The notes under the pieces are model-generated. The model ran no database searches and was not told where the DNA came from. It was given only the letters and a program-made list of their open reading frames with translations. DNA of 20,946 nucleotides, from IMG/VR virus record IMGVR_UViG_3300044911_003365, positions 1-20,946 of that record; one strand, written 5' to 3'. The translations under genes were made by a program, and so were the position numbers. The stretch is from a virus. Positions 5,851 to 12,162 of the stretch are shown piece after piece. Numbering within the stretch: the first letter of the stretch is position 1; every line of letters starts with the position of its first letter.

Positions 5851-5994
5851 ATGTCTGGTGCAGAATGGTTCGTTGTTGGTGGCATCATCATTGCTGCTGC
5901 CGACCAAATTCTTGATCGTTCACCCTGGAAAAGCAATAACGTGCTGCAACTGCTTCTCGAAGGTTTGAAAACTGTTTTTCGCGTGAAGGACTGA
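5851..5994 (+). CDS. Tiny membrane protein in the lysis cassette (47 aa)
   Basis: ATG 5851 follows AGAGGA (5839-5844) with a six-base gap. The product begins MSGAEWFVVGGIIIAAADQI and ends LEGLKTVFRVKD. It has a short hydrophobic helix at the N-terminus and an amphipathic, basic C-terminal helix. Similar 40-50 residue proteins accompany cyanophage lysis genes, as far as I remember. It lies four bases before the endolysin start. With the upstream 69-aa protein it could form a holin/antiholin or pinholin-type pair; that is inference. Confidence 0.7.
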   Translation: MSGAEWFVVGGIIIAAADQILDRSPWKSNNVLQLLLEGLKTVFRVKD

Positions 5995-5998
5995 AGCC

Positions 5999-6943
5999 AT
6001 GACGGCTTCCAATAGGGGATTCTGGGATACCTGCTATACCATTGCTCGAAGGCATGGTGCGCGTTTCCCAGAGCTGGTTGCAGCACAATGCTGCCTAGAA
6101 AGTGGCTTCGGGAAGCATACTTCTGGCACTCATAATTACTTGGGATTAAAAGGCGATGGTACTAGGACCACCACGCAAGAGTGGTACGACGGTCAATGGG
6201 TGACAATTAAAGCAGGCTTCCTTGACTTTCCTAGTCTTTCTGCTTGTATTGAATATCTTATCACGCGATGGTATAAGGACTATCGTCAATTTAAAGGCGT
6301 TAACAATGCGCCAAATCGTTATGCAGCAGCACGTATGCTCAAGGAGCAATCGTATGCCACTGATCCAGAATATCCTGCAAAGCTTTCAAAGCTTATGAAG
6401 GAATATGCTCCAGAAACCACGCAATTTACCATGATTGGCCCTAAAAAACGTCCTCAAGACTTTGGCTTCAAAGCTGGCGATTCGCATTTAATTGTGAACG
6501 ATGCAGTAGAAACCATGAAAGCTTTTTCCTATGAAGGAAAGCTGTTGTGGGAAATTCCTTGTCTCGCTCGTGGACAGTATAGTGATTTTGAATGGCGCAT
6601 CCAAAACAGTGATTGTCCTCCTGGTTTGTATAAAGTTGGCGCTATTTATCGAGACTATGACAGAGTGGGTGACAAGCCTGCCTATGATCGCACGCTTATG
6701 GCTTATGGTTGGTACAGTTTTGACATGATTGATTTAGAGGGGCAGGAGAGAGATAATGGAAGGGCTGGTATCATGTTGCACGGCGGATCTAGTGCGCTCG
6801 GGTGGCCGGGCGCATGGGCTCCAAATCAAAAACTAATGCCAACGATGGGTTGTTGTCGTGCTCGCAATATTGATTTGCGCGACAAAATTTTACCATTAAC
6901 AGAGAAGGGAGCTGTTTTTATTAGCGTTTTTCAAGAAGGTTAA
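5999..6943 (+). CDS. Two-domain endolysin: glucosaminidase-like plus YkuD/L,D-transpeptidase-like
   Basis: ATG 5999 has GAAGGA eight bases upstream. Residues 1-140 match the FlgJ/GH73 glucosaminidase layout: the likely catalytic Glu in AAQCCLESGFGKH (E34), then THNYLGLKGDGT and a WYKDYRQF segment. Such domains cut peptidoglycan glycan strands. Residues about 155-314 resemble YkuD/L,D-transpeptidase or the related DUF2778 domain: an early strand LIVNDAVETMKAF, DCPPGLYKVG (205-214), MLHGGSSALGW (259-269, H261) and TMGCCRARN (282-290, C285/C286, R287). The last corresponds to the S/T-H-G-C-x-R active-site motif, with Met for His. If active, this half would cut or exchange peptide cross-links. 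There is no signal peptide, so a holin is expected. The two-enzyme fusion is unusual. Confidence 0.85.
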   Translation: MTASNRGFWDTCYTIARRHGARFPELVAAQCCLESGFGKHTSGTHNYLGLKGDGTRTTTQEWYDGQWVTIKAGFLDFPSLSACIEYLITRWYKDYRQFKGVNNAPNRYAAARMLKEQSYATDPEYPAKLSKLMKEYAPETTQFTMIGPKKRPQDFGFKAGDSHLIVNDAVETMKAFSYEGKLLWEIPCLARGQYSDFEWRIQNSDCPPGLYKVGAIYRDYDRVGDKPAYDRTLMAYGWYSFDMIDLEGQERDNGRAGIMLHGGSSALGWPGAWAPNQKLMPTMGCCRARNIDLRDKILPLTEKGAVFISVFQEG

Positions 6944-6945
6944 AT

Positions 6946-7086
6946 ATGCTTCCAGCGTTCTCGCCTAATAATTTTCCCTATAGTCTGTTTGAAACAGCCC
7001 CACCAGCAGGTGCCAGTGAGGCTGTAAAGGCGCTAGGAGGAGAGTTGCGAATTACGTACCAGCTTCCCAGCTCAGAAGCGCCCTGA
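6946..7086 (+). CDS. Short hypothetical ORF ending in a hairpin (46 aa)
   Basis: ATG 6946 starts two bases after the endolysin stop and is served by AAGAAGG (6933-6939, six-base gap). The product starts MLPAFSPNNFPYSLFETAPP and ends LRITYQLPSSEAP. No domain is recognised. The Pro-rich beginning resembles short linkers or virion-associated peptides, but this is only an impression. Its last 35 bases overlap the 3' end of a convergent leftward gene, and its TGA stop is part of the loop of an 8-bp hairpin. The good ribosome site and tight spacing support it. Confidence 0.5.
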   Translation: MLPAFSPNNFPYSLFETAPPAGASEAVKALGGELRITYQLPSSEAP

Positions 7087-7255
7087 GGCGCTTCCATTTA
7101 GCAAGCTCCTTCTCGTGATAACCTTCCCACTCGCTAATAGCTTCGCTTAGCCCCTTGATGGCAACAGCCGGATCATCGTCCGTGAGCAGCTCTTGAAGAG
7201 CCTCAGAGATGTGATCCACTTGTTGCTTGTACCATTGGTCCTTAAAGGCATCCAT
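7052..7255 (-). CDS. Small acidic helical protein (67 aa)
   Basis: ATG at 7255 on the minus strand. The sequence is helical and charged (MDAFKDQWYKQQVDHISEAL, ISEWEGYHEKELAKWKRLRA), and the composition fits a real, soluble small protein. No family is recognised. It is the last gene of the leftward set and overlaps the rightward 46-aa ORF by 35 bases. The upstream gene (structural protein) ends 34 bases before its start, so they are probably co-transcribed. Confidence 0.65.
   Translation of the reverse strand: MDAFKDQWYKQQVDHISEALQELLTDDDPAVAIKGLSEAISEWEGYHEKELAKWKRLRALLSWEAGT
7075..7094. terminator. Perfect hairpin at the junction of the two converging gene sets
   Basis: GAAGCGCC (7075-7082) pairs perfectly with GGCGCTTC (7087-7094) around the loop CTGA, whose TGA is the stop of the 46-aa ORF. 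The hairpin also lies in the last codons of the leftward 67-aa gene. Neither side has a T-run, so it is not a standard intrinsic terminator. It could block 3' exonucleases or help polymerases stop where the two transcription directions collide. Confidence 0.4.
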
Positions 7256-7288
7256 GGAAGGAAAGACAAGAGCCCTTAGCTTAGCTGA

Positions 7289-8512
7289 TCAAACCACTTC
7301 CACCCAGCCAATCATGCCTAAAGCTTTAGCGTTCACGTCAGTGTCCACGGTAAGAATCAACGTGTCGCTTTCGCCAGAAGCATTTTGCCCCAGTGCCAAG
7401 CGAATGGCTTCTGCCACTGCATAGTTATTAGCACTGCCCTGACTGACAAAACCAGAATCAATCACAGTGCCCCCCGTAGCAGTGCCGCTTGTCGTCACTT
7501 CTACATTGCCCCTACCATTGTTGGCAGCAGTCCACGTTACGCCAGAAAGCGTAGGGTTTAACCGTAGTCGCCACAACACTACGTCACTAGAAGCAGTGGT
7601 TGTAGAAATCCTCACGGGAAGAATGACATTACCAGTGCGACCACTGGCCATACGAATGCCAGCAGTAATGCGTTCTCCAGAAGTGTTGGGTACTGTTGAA
7701 AGACTATGCGACACTGAATAAATGGCACCATCTGGCTCGTAGCCGCCTTCGCTCAACAAGCTACAACAAACATGCTTCATTGTCGCTGAAGACGTTTGAG
7801 CACTGGCGTTATGAATGCGATAGGACAATGGCAGGATAGCTGTTGTCATATAGACGCTATCCAATGCATTGAAATGTTCAAACTCATGGCAATAAACTAT
7901 TTCTCCGTCAATAACAAAGCCACACCTAACACGTCCCACTCCTAACCATTCCAAATCGGCAGTAAAGATTTGCGCCTTGGCAAAATCAAGAGAAGAAAGC
8001 GTGTCGATGTTCCAATTGCTTTGATTTACCACGTCTTCATTGATGGTGCCAGAAGCATAGCTTCTCACTACAAACTGCAAGGTAGTACCACTAGCGCGTA
8101 GCATAACGCCATTTTGATCATTAAAAATCCCCACTTCTTGAATGAGACCAGATGCAAGTGGAGCGCCAACAAGGCTTTGCAAAAGCATCATGCTTTTGCC
8201 TGCTTGATACGGAAAATTTTGCTTAGTCCGACGAAGAACAGTGTCTCCCGATGCAGTGGTGGTGCTCATTGCTACGCTGCTTTGATGCGTTAAAAACGTA
8301 GAAGTGCCACTGCCAGCAATGCTGTCAAACCATTGATCAGGACGCTTGTCGTAGCGCATTGTGCTATCAAAAAGCGTATAGGGAGCACTCGTGCGCTGTC
8401 TGCCGAAGGCATCTACGCTGCCACTATCGGGGCCTTTTTGTAAAATCTTTCCTCGATAATCTGCCTCAATATGAGTTTCAAACTGTTCACCGCCTCTAAT
8501 TACTTGTCCCAT
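7289..8512 (-). CDS. Virion structural protein (407 aa)
   Basis: ATG at 8512, minus strand. The protein starts MGQVIRGGEQFETHIEADYR and then carries DAFGRQRTSAPYTLFDSTMR (about 35-54). Further blocks are AMSTTTASGDTVLRRTKQ, AQIFTADLEWLGVGRVRCGF, EIVYCHEFEHFNALDSVYMT and CSLLSEGGYEPDG. I recognise this series from large structural proteins of marine and freshwater phages: a beta-sandwich body related to lectin-like folds, without a known enzyme function. The C-terminal 90 residues are Thr/Ser/Gly rich, as in fibre or baseplate decorations. It is the last large gene of the leftward structural operon, so a tail or capsid accessory role is likely. A candidate -10 box lies just upstream. Confidence 0.8.
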   Translation of the reverse strand: MGQVIRGGEQFETHIEADYRGKILQKGPDSGSVDAFGRQRTSAPYTLFDSTMRYDKRPDQWFDSIAGSGTSTFLTHQSSVAMSTTTASGDTVLRRTKQNFPYQAGKSMMLLQSLVGAPLASGLIQEVGIFNDQNGVMLRASGTTLQFVVRSYASGTINEDVVNQSNWNIDTLSSLDFAKAQIFTADLEWLGVGRVRCGFVIDGEIVYCHEFEHFNALDSVYMTTAILPLSYRIHNASAQTSSATMKHVCCSLLSEGGYEPDGAIYSVSHSLSTVPNTSGERITAGIRMASGRTGNVILPVRISTTTASSDVVLWRLRLNPTLSGVTWTAANNGRGNVEVTTSGTATGGTVIDSGFVSQGSANNYAVAEAIRLALGQNASGESDTLILTVDTDVNAKALGMIGWVEVV

Positions 8513-8532
8513 GAGAATAATGTCTTTCTTTT

Positions 8533-8538
8533 ATTGTA
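8533..8538 (-). promoter_or_regulatory. Candidate -10 box before the structural gene
   Basis: On the minus strand TACAAT (one mismatch from TATAAT) lies 21 bases upstream of ATG 8512 and directly after the terminator of the preceding gene. A restart promoter here would make biological sense. There is no clear -35 box, so confidence is low. Confidence 0.25.
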
Positions 8539-8543
8539 CGCGC

Positions 8544-8569
8544 AAAAAGAAAGGGCCTTTCGGCCCTTT
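8544..8569 (-). terminator. Intrinsic terminator after the 45-aa basic protein
   Basis: On the minus strand AAAGGGCC (8569-8562) pairs with GGCCCTTT (8557-8550) around a GAAA tetraloop, followed by CTTTTTGCG. This is a textbook rho-independent terminator for leftward transcription, placed two bases after the stop of the upstream small gene and 38 bases before the next start. Confidence 0.8.
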
Positions 8570-8571
8570 GC

Positions 8572-8709
8572 TTATTTACCTTGCCCAATTTTTAGCTTGC
8601 GTCCGTGGCTGGCTTTGCTATTTTTGCCATTACCCTGCCTCGTGCGTTTGCTTTTGTTTGGGACAAGCTGCTTTTGTCCGCTAATGCCTACTTTGCTTCG
8701 GGCTGCCAT
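8572..8709 (-). CDS. Small very basic protein (45 aa)
   Basis: ATG at 8709 on the minus strand, stop TAA at 8574-8572. The product starts MAARSKVGISGQKQLVPNKS and continues with KRTRQGNGKNSKASHGRK. Over a quarter of the residues are Lys or Arg, with many Gly, Ser and Asn and almost no hydrophobics, so it is probably disordered and nucleic-acid binding. I have seen similar tiny basic proteins in phage genomes but know no function. A strong terminator follows directly. No Shine-Dalgarno is visible. Confidence 0.7.
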   Translation of the reverse strand: MAARSKVGISGQKQLVPNKSKRTRQGNGKNSKASHGRKLKIGQGK

Positions 8710-8732
8710 GGAGAAAAGACGAAAACAGAAGT

Positions 8733-9047
8733 TTAGCCAGCCCAGGGCAGACCAGTGCCCTTAGTGGGAGCAGCTTGCTCATCAATTTGAGCTTGGAGAG
8801 CAGCTTCAATTTCAGCCACTTTCTCTTCGCCAAATTTGTCGAGCAGCCAGCCCACTACAATTTCTTCCGTGAGATCAGCAAAGGGAATGGTTTCGTCTTC
8901 TTCTGGCGCTTCGAGACCAAGAGAACCATACGCCGAGGCACGATAAGTGCCATCGAAGGCTTCAATCGTATAATGCAAAGTGTATACAATGCCGTTGGAA
9001 AGCTGGCGCTCAAGCTGAGCAATCTTCCATTCGCAAGTAGTAGCCAT
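8733..9047 (-). CDS. Conserved phage protein, DUF7936-like (104 aa)
   Basis: I prefer ATG 9047 (a TTG at 9053 would add two residues). The protein begins MATTCEWKIAQLERQLSNGI and continues VYTLHYTIEAFDG. Then come YGSLGLEAPEED and IPFADLTEEIVVGWLLDKFG, and it ends TGLPWAG. This is the layout of a small protein widespread in phages and filed, as I recall, under a DUF near tail or structural genes: a beta-hairpin half followed by a helical half. Function unknown. It lies within the leftward structural set. Confidence 0.75.
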   Translation of the reverse strand: MATTCEWKIAQLERQLSNGIVYTLHYTIEAFDGTYRASAYGSLGLEAPEEDETIPFADLTEEIVVGWLLDKFGEEKVAEIEAALQAQIDEQAAPTKGTGLPWAG

Positions 9048-9132
9048 AATCAATCAGGATGGTCTTAGTTAGTTTAAACAATGAAAAAAGAAAAGAACGG
9101 CGAGAGCACGCTAAGCAGAGTATTGAAGGTGA

Positions 9133-9291
9133 CTACTCGCTCAGCAGACAGACAATCTGAGCTGGCGGATTGTCATACAGCTTTTGGCAGCCTTGCCATT
9201 TTTGAGGCAGCCACCAGATACTAAAAACAGTAAAAATAATCAGTACTAATGCTATTGCTCCGAGTGTTGTGTAGTCGTCGATCGATTTCAT
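9133..9291 (-). CDS. Small single-pass membrane protein (52 aa)
   Basis: ATG at 9291 on the minus strand. The product begins MKSIDDYTTLGAIALVLIIF, continues TVFSIWWLPQKWQGC and ends AQIVCLLSE. One membrane helix spans about residues 10-28 and two cysteines lie on the C-terminal side. It sits between the AP2-HNH gene (25 bases upstream) and the DUF7936-like gene, in the leftward set. Holin-like, spanin-like or superinfection roles are all possible; nothing in the sequence decides. Confidence 0.65.
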   Translation of the reverse strand: MKSIDDYTTLGAIALVLIIFTVFSIWWLPQKWQGCQKLYDNPPAQIVCLLSE

Positions 9292-9316
9292 GCTAATTAG
9301 TGGGAATGACTACTGG

Positions 9317-9808
9317 TCAGTGGCGAGCAAATTCGCCGTGGAGTTCTTCGCGCAGCACTCGAACAGCAGCGGCGCACTCGTCTTTGTCTTTGAAATCTCC
9401 AGCGTGATACAGCTTGCCAAGATGCCAAACCTGACCGGACCAGTGGTTTTTGGTGCTGATCCAGCTCACGCCTTTGATGCCTGAGGTGCTGTCCTTTCGC
9501 AGCTTGGTGTTGCGCTGGTTTTGCGACACAGTGATTGGACGCAAATTTTCAATGCGGTTGTTGAGCTGATCGCCATCAATGTGATCCAGCATTGGCACGG
9601 GTTCTTTGCCGTGTATGATCCAGATCAAACGATGAGCCATGCGCTGCTTGCCGTTAATAACAATCAGCACATAGCCGCGATTACCAACGCAGCCAGCCTC
9701 ATCACTGGCTCGTGCTTTGCCACGATTGACTTTCCAGAACAGCTTGCCGTCCCGGTAATCAAACAGTGTGTGGAGAAACTCGCTCGTTAGTTCAGCGTCG
9801 CTAGGCAC
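9317..9808 (-). CDS. HNH homing endonuclease with AP2 DNA-binding domain
   Basis: The GTG start at 9808 is preceded by a GGGGG stretch. The 163-aa protein has the standard free-standing homing layout: a beta entry (FDYRDGKLFWKVNRGKARAS, 16-35), RMAHRLIWIIHGKEP (56-70, H59), the HNH core LDHIDGDQLNNRIENLRP (74-91, with H76 and N83/N84), SQNQRNTK, and then an AP2-type domain (SGIKGVSWISTKNHWSGQV..., 109-155) that contacts DNA. All key residues look intact, so it could be active. Its gene lies immediately downstream of the 677-aa fibre gene, a typical homing site. It differs in subfamily from the other two HNH genes here, so it arrived separately. Two RNA hairpins precede it. Confidence 0.92.
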   Translation of the reverse strand: MPSDAELTSEFLHTLFDYRDGKLFWKVNRGKARASDEAGCVGNRGYVLIVINGKQRMAHRLIWIIHGKEPVPMLDHIDGDQLNNRIENLRPITVSQNQRNTKLRKDSTSGIKGVSWISTKNHWSGQVWHLGKLYHAGDFKDKDECAAAVRVLREELHGEFARH

Positions 9809-9840
9809 AAGCCCCCGTTCGTGTGACGGGACTAGTATAG

Positions 9841-9872
9841 CTCCCCAACCCGGTAAATACCGAGCCAGGGAG
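9841..9872 (-). other. Strand-specific RNA hairpin between fibre and homing-endonuclease genes
   Basis: Read as minus-strand RNA, the 32 bases from 9872 to 9841 fold on themselves: CUCCC pairs with GGGAG at the base, CGGU with ACCG near the tip (loop AUUU). The middle is bridged by U-G, G-U, G-U, C-G and U-G pairs. On the + strand the same positions are C/A mismatches, so the fold only works on the transcribed strand. A second smaller hairpin, CCCGT / ACGGG (9830-9826 with 9818-9814), follows just before the GTG start. It may stabilise the fibre mRNA end or hold back translation of the nuclease. Confidence 0.5.
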
Positions 9873-9889
9873 ACTTTCGAGTAGGACTA

Positions 9890-11923
9890 CTAGCTCAGGC
9901 GATAAGTCACAAACGTGTTGGCAGCCGTGCGTCGTGAAGCAAAGCGACCCGAGGTGCCAGTAGCAACAGATCCAGAGCCGACGATGGTGTGCGCAGTGCC
10001 AGCAAGTACACGCACCAAGCTTGGTCCTGTGTTGATCACGCTCCACTCAAAGGTGAAGTTGTCATAGGTGCCACTAAAACCAGCTTGGGTGTCGGTGCCA
10101 GTGGGCAGCGTCATGTCGGTTGCTGCTGCTGACGTGCTGGTGATAATGCCGGTTTTGAGGTTGGCAACAGTCAGCGTTGCAGTGGCATTGACGGCAGCAG
10201 GAGCTGGCTGGTCATGTGCAATTACACCGTCGTTGGTAATACGGAAACGCTCCGTCGGGCTGCTTGCTCCATCGGCGGTTGTCGATAGTACGATTCTGCC
10301 CGGCATGTCATTAGCGCCGGGGGTGCCGTCTACGGCTGCGGTGATTGATGCACCTCTAATTAAGTTTGTTCCGTCTGAACCTTCAAAAGAAATAAAACCA
10401 AGTCCATCATTAGCTTGTACAACAGTTGTACCGCCACGTGTCTTGCCAAAAGAAAGCGATGCAGTAGCATTGCCGTTTTCACGTCTTGTTAAGGAGAGGG
10501 TACTTGTATTGTTACTTGTTCCTTCTAACTGAATCTGCGGCGTGATGGTTCCTCCGAAGAAGGTGGTAGCAGCAGTAGACGTGCCAACTAACAACCTGCC
10601 GGAGCTGTCGATGCGGAGGCGTTCTTGAGCAGCGCCACCGTTAGGGTTAGTAGCAAAAGTTAAATTGTTTCCATTTTGGCCTGCGCCTGTAACAATACTA
10701 CGAATATAGCTATACCGATCATCGGCATAGTCAATGCCACCATTGATAAATGTAAGCTGAACGGCTGCCGATCCACCAGTGTTTCTATTTTGAAGCACTA
10801 GCAACGATTTAGGCTCGTCCCCATCGGCGCGTGCATGGATTTTGCCTGCAGTATTTGTAGCGCTAAGGGTACCAACACCCAAGTTTCCATTGCTGTTAAT
10901 GAATACTTGGCCCGTGCTATTTGTGGAAAAAGCTACTGTATTTGCTGACGGCAAATAAACACCATTTGTCGGAACAGTGCTGCTAGAAGGAATCAGCGCT
11001 GCTCCAGTGACATTACCCGTAGTAACGACATTCTGCCCGCCAAAATCAGGGCTAATCTTTGTACCAGCAATCGCGGCGCTAGCGTTTACATCCGCATTAA
11101 CAATGGTGCCGTCAACAATGTTGGCACTGGCCACTGTCACGCCACTAGGTAATGCTCCAGAACCAAGCTTACTTGGAGCAATCGCAGCACTTGCATTGAT
11201 ATCCGCATCGACAATAGTATCATTAGCAATCATCGTGCTGGTAACACTGCCAGTGTCGCCAGTGGTAATTACAGTGCCAGTGACATTGGGGAACGTAATG
11301 GTACGATCAGCAGTAGGATTGGTCACTGCTATTGTTGTTTCAAAACTATCGTCTGAACTTCCCTCAAAAACAAGGCTGCCACTAGGGCTAATTAAAAGCT
11401 CTCCAGTTAAAGTGCCGCCAGACTTGGGCAGTGCAGCATTCGCAAGGTCATAAGCGCTCTTCACTGCAGTAGAAGACGCAATGGTGGTAGAGCTTGTAGT
11501 GCTAGTTGAATCGCTAAGCTTGCTCTGCAAACCAGCGGAAGTGATGGCCCTCACTGCGTCACTACCAGCTTGCGTTTCAGCATTAGTAGCAAGTTCAACT
11601 AAGCCAACAGTGCTAGTTGTACCAGAAGGCGTAAGATTGACAAAAGCGCTGCCAGTGTAATAATTAAGACCAGGCGTTGTCAGGCTATTGTCCACCCACA
11701 GTTCACCCGTTGAATTACCAGCGCTGCCAGCGGGACTTGCATTGGGAGCGCTAGTTCCCACATGGGCAGGGCCAACTTTCACCACATTTCCTGCGCTGTC
11801 CTTAAAGAACATTGCAGGAGTGCCAGATGCAGTGTTGATGGCGATTTGTCCATCTGCAAGCCCCGAAGCCGTGGGGCGCTTGTTAGCAGTGGACGAACGA
11901 AGATGCTTAAGAATGGAAGCCAT
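9890..11923 (-). CDS. Tail fibre protein (677 aa)
   Basis: ATG at 11923, minus strand. It begins MASILKHLRSSTANKRPTAS with LADGQIAINTASG, a common start of cyanophage fibres that anchors them to the tail. TVGLVELATNAETQAGSDAV (about 106-125) is a phage-fibre repeat unit, and KSGGTLTGELLISPSGSL follows. A duplicated unit, DADINASAAIAPSKL and NADVNASAAIAGTKI, lies at about 237-293. Later parts are beta-helix-like (ERLRIDSSGRLLVGTST, GRIVLSTTADG, ERFRITNDGVIA). The C-terminal part ends FASRRTAANTFVTYRLS and may be the receptor-binding tip. Low Cys and high Ser/Thr/Gly fit a trimeric extracellular fibre. A homing nuclease gene lies next to its 3' end. Confidence 0.88.
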   Translation of the reverse strand: MASILKHLRSSTANKRPTASGLADGQIAINTASGTPAMFFKDSAGNVVKVGPAHVGTSAPNASPAGSAGNSTGELWVDNSLTTPGLNYYTGSAFVNLTPSGTTSTVGLVELATNAETQAGSDAVRAITSAGLQSKLSDSTSTTSSTTIASSTAVKSAYDLANAALPKSGGTLTGELLISPSGSLVFEGSSDDSFETTIAVTNPTADRTITFPNVTGTVITTGDTGSVTSTMIANDTIVDADINASAAIAPSKLGSGALPSGVTVASANIVDGTIVNADVNASAAIAGTKISPDFGGQNVVTTGNVTGAALIPSSSTVPTNGVYLPSANTVAFSTNSTGQVFINSNGNLGVGTLSATNTAGKIHARADGDEPKSLLVLQNRNTGGSAAVQLTFINGGIDYADDRYSYIRSIVTGAGQNGNNLTFATNPNGGAAQERLRIDSSGRLLVGTSTAATTFFGGTITPQIQLEGTSNNTSTLSLTRRENGNATASLSFGKTRGGTTVVQANDGLGFISFEGSDGTNLIRGASITAAVDGTPGANDMPGRIVLSTTADGASSPTERFRITNDGVIAHDQPAPAAVNATATLTVANLKTGIITSTSAAATDMTLPTGTDTQAGFSGTYDNFTFEWSVINTGPSLVRVLAGTAHTIVGSGSVATGTSGRFASRRTAANTFVTYRLS

Positions 11924-11975
11924 AGCAATGGAAGCCGAGCCAAAATGGCGGCATTAACATTGCCTCATTCTAAAG

Positions 11976-12140
11976 CTAAGTATATTCGCCTTCGTCTATT
12001 TCAGCATTTGTGTCGTTGATAATATGATCTATGTCGGACCATGCAGTGTAATAAAAAGCTTTGCTTGTTTTTACCAACACTTGACCGTAGTCACCATAAG
12101 GAGGAATTTCTTTTCCTGCATAGACAAATTTGTCGTGCAT
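11976..12140 (-). CDS. Small hypothetical protein between two fibre genes (54 aa)
   Basis: ATG at 12140 on the minus strand is preceded by AAGGAG (12153-12148) with a seven-base gap, one of the best ribosome sites in the window. The product begins MHDKFVYAGKEIPPYGDYGQ and ends DTNAEIDEGEYT. It is acidic and rich in Tyr/Asp, with no membrane segment. It starts 22 bases after the 836-aa fibre gene ends and stops 52 bases before the 677-aa fibre gene begins. A fibre chaperone or assembly factor is a reasonable guess from position, but nothing in the sequence proves it. Confidence 0.75.
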   Translation of the reverse strand: MHDKFVYAGKEIPPYGDYGQVLVKTSKAFYYTAWSDIDHIINDTNAEIDEGEYT

Positions 12141-12162
12141 TTACTTTCTCCTTGCATGATGA

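Noticed and set aside
9054-9132. Possible terminator after the 52-aa membrane protein gene (T-rich tract on the minus strand)
   Set aside because: The T-rich tract is clear, but the stem before it (GCG/CGC) is only about three base pairs, too weak to call.
9811-9897. Possible tRNA in the structured stretch between the fibre and AP2-HNH genes
   Set aside because: A TTCGA occurs, but no matching T-stem, anticodon stem or acceptor stem can be formed on either strand; the structure is a simple hairpin.
9801-10046. Minus-strand ORF of 81 codons across the fibre end
   Set aside because: It is a shifted frame of the fibre gene's 3' end with an unusual Cys/His/Trp-rich product and no ribosome site; it also crosses the hairpin region.
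10068-11453. Long + strand ORFs (10068-10532 and 10977-11453) opposite the 677-aa fibre gene
   Set aside because: They mirror a repetitive Ser/Thr/Ala-rich coding strand, which leaves few stops on the reverse frame. They lack ribosome sites and have low-complexity Val/Leu/Pro content.
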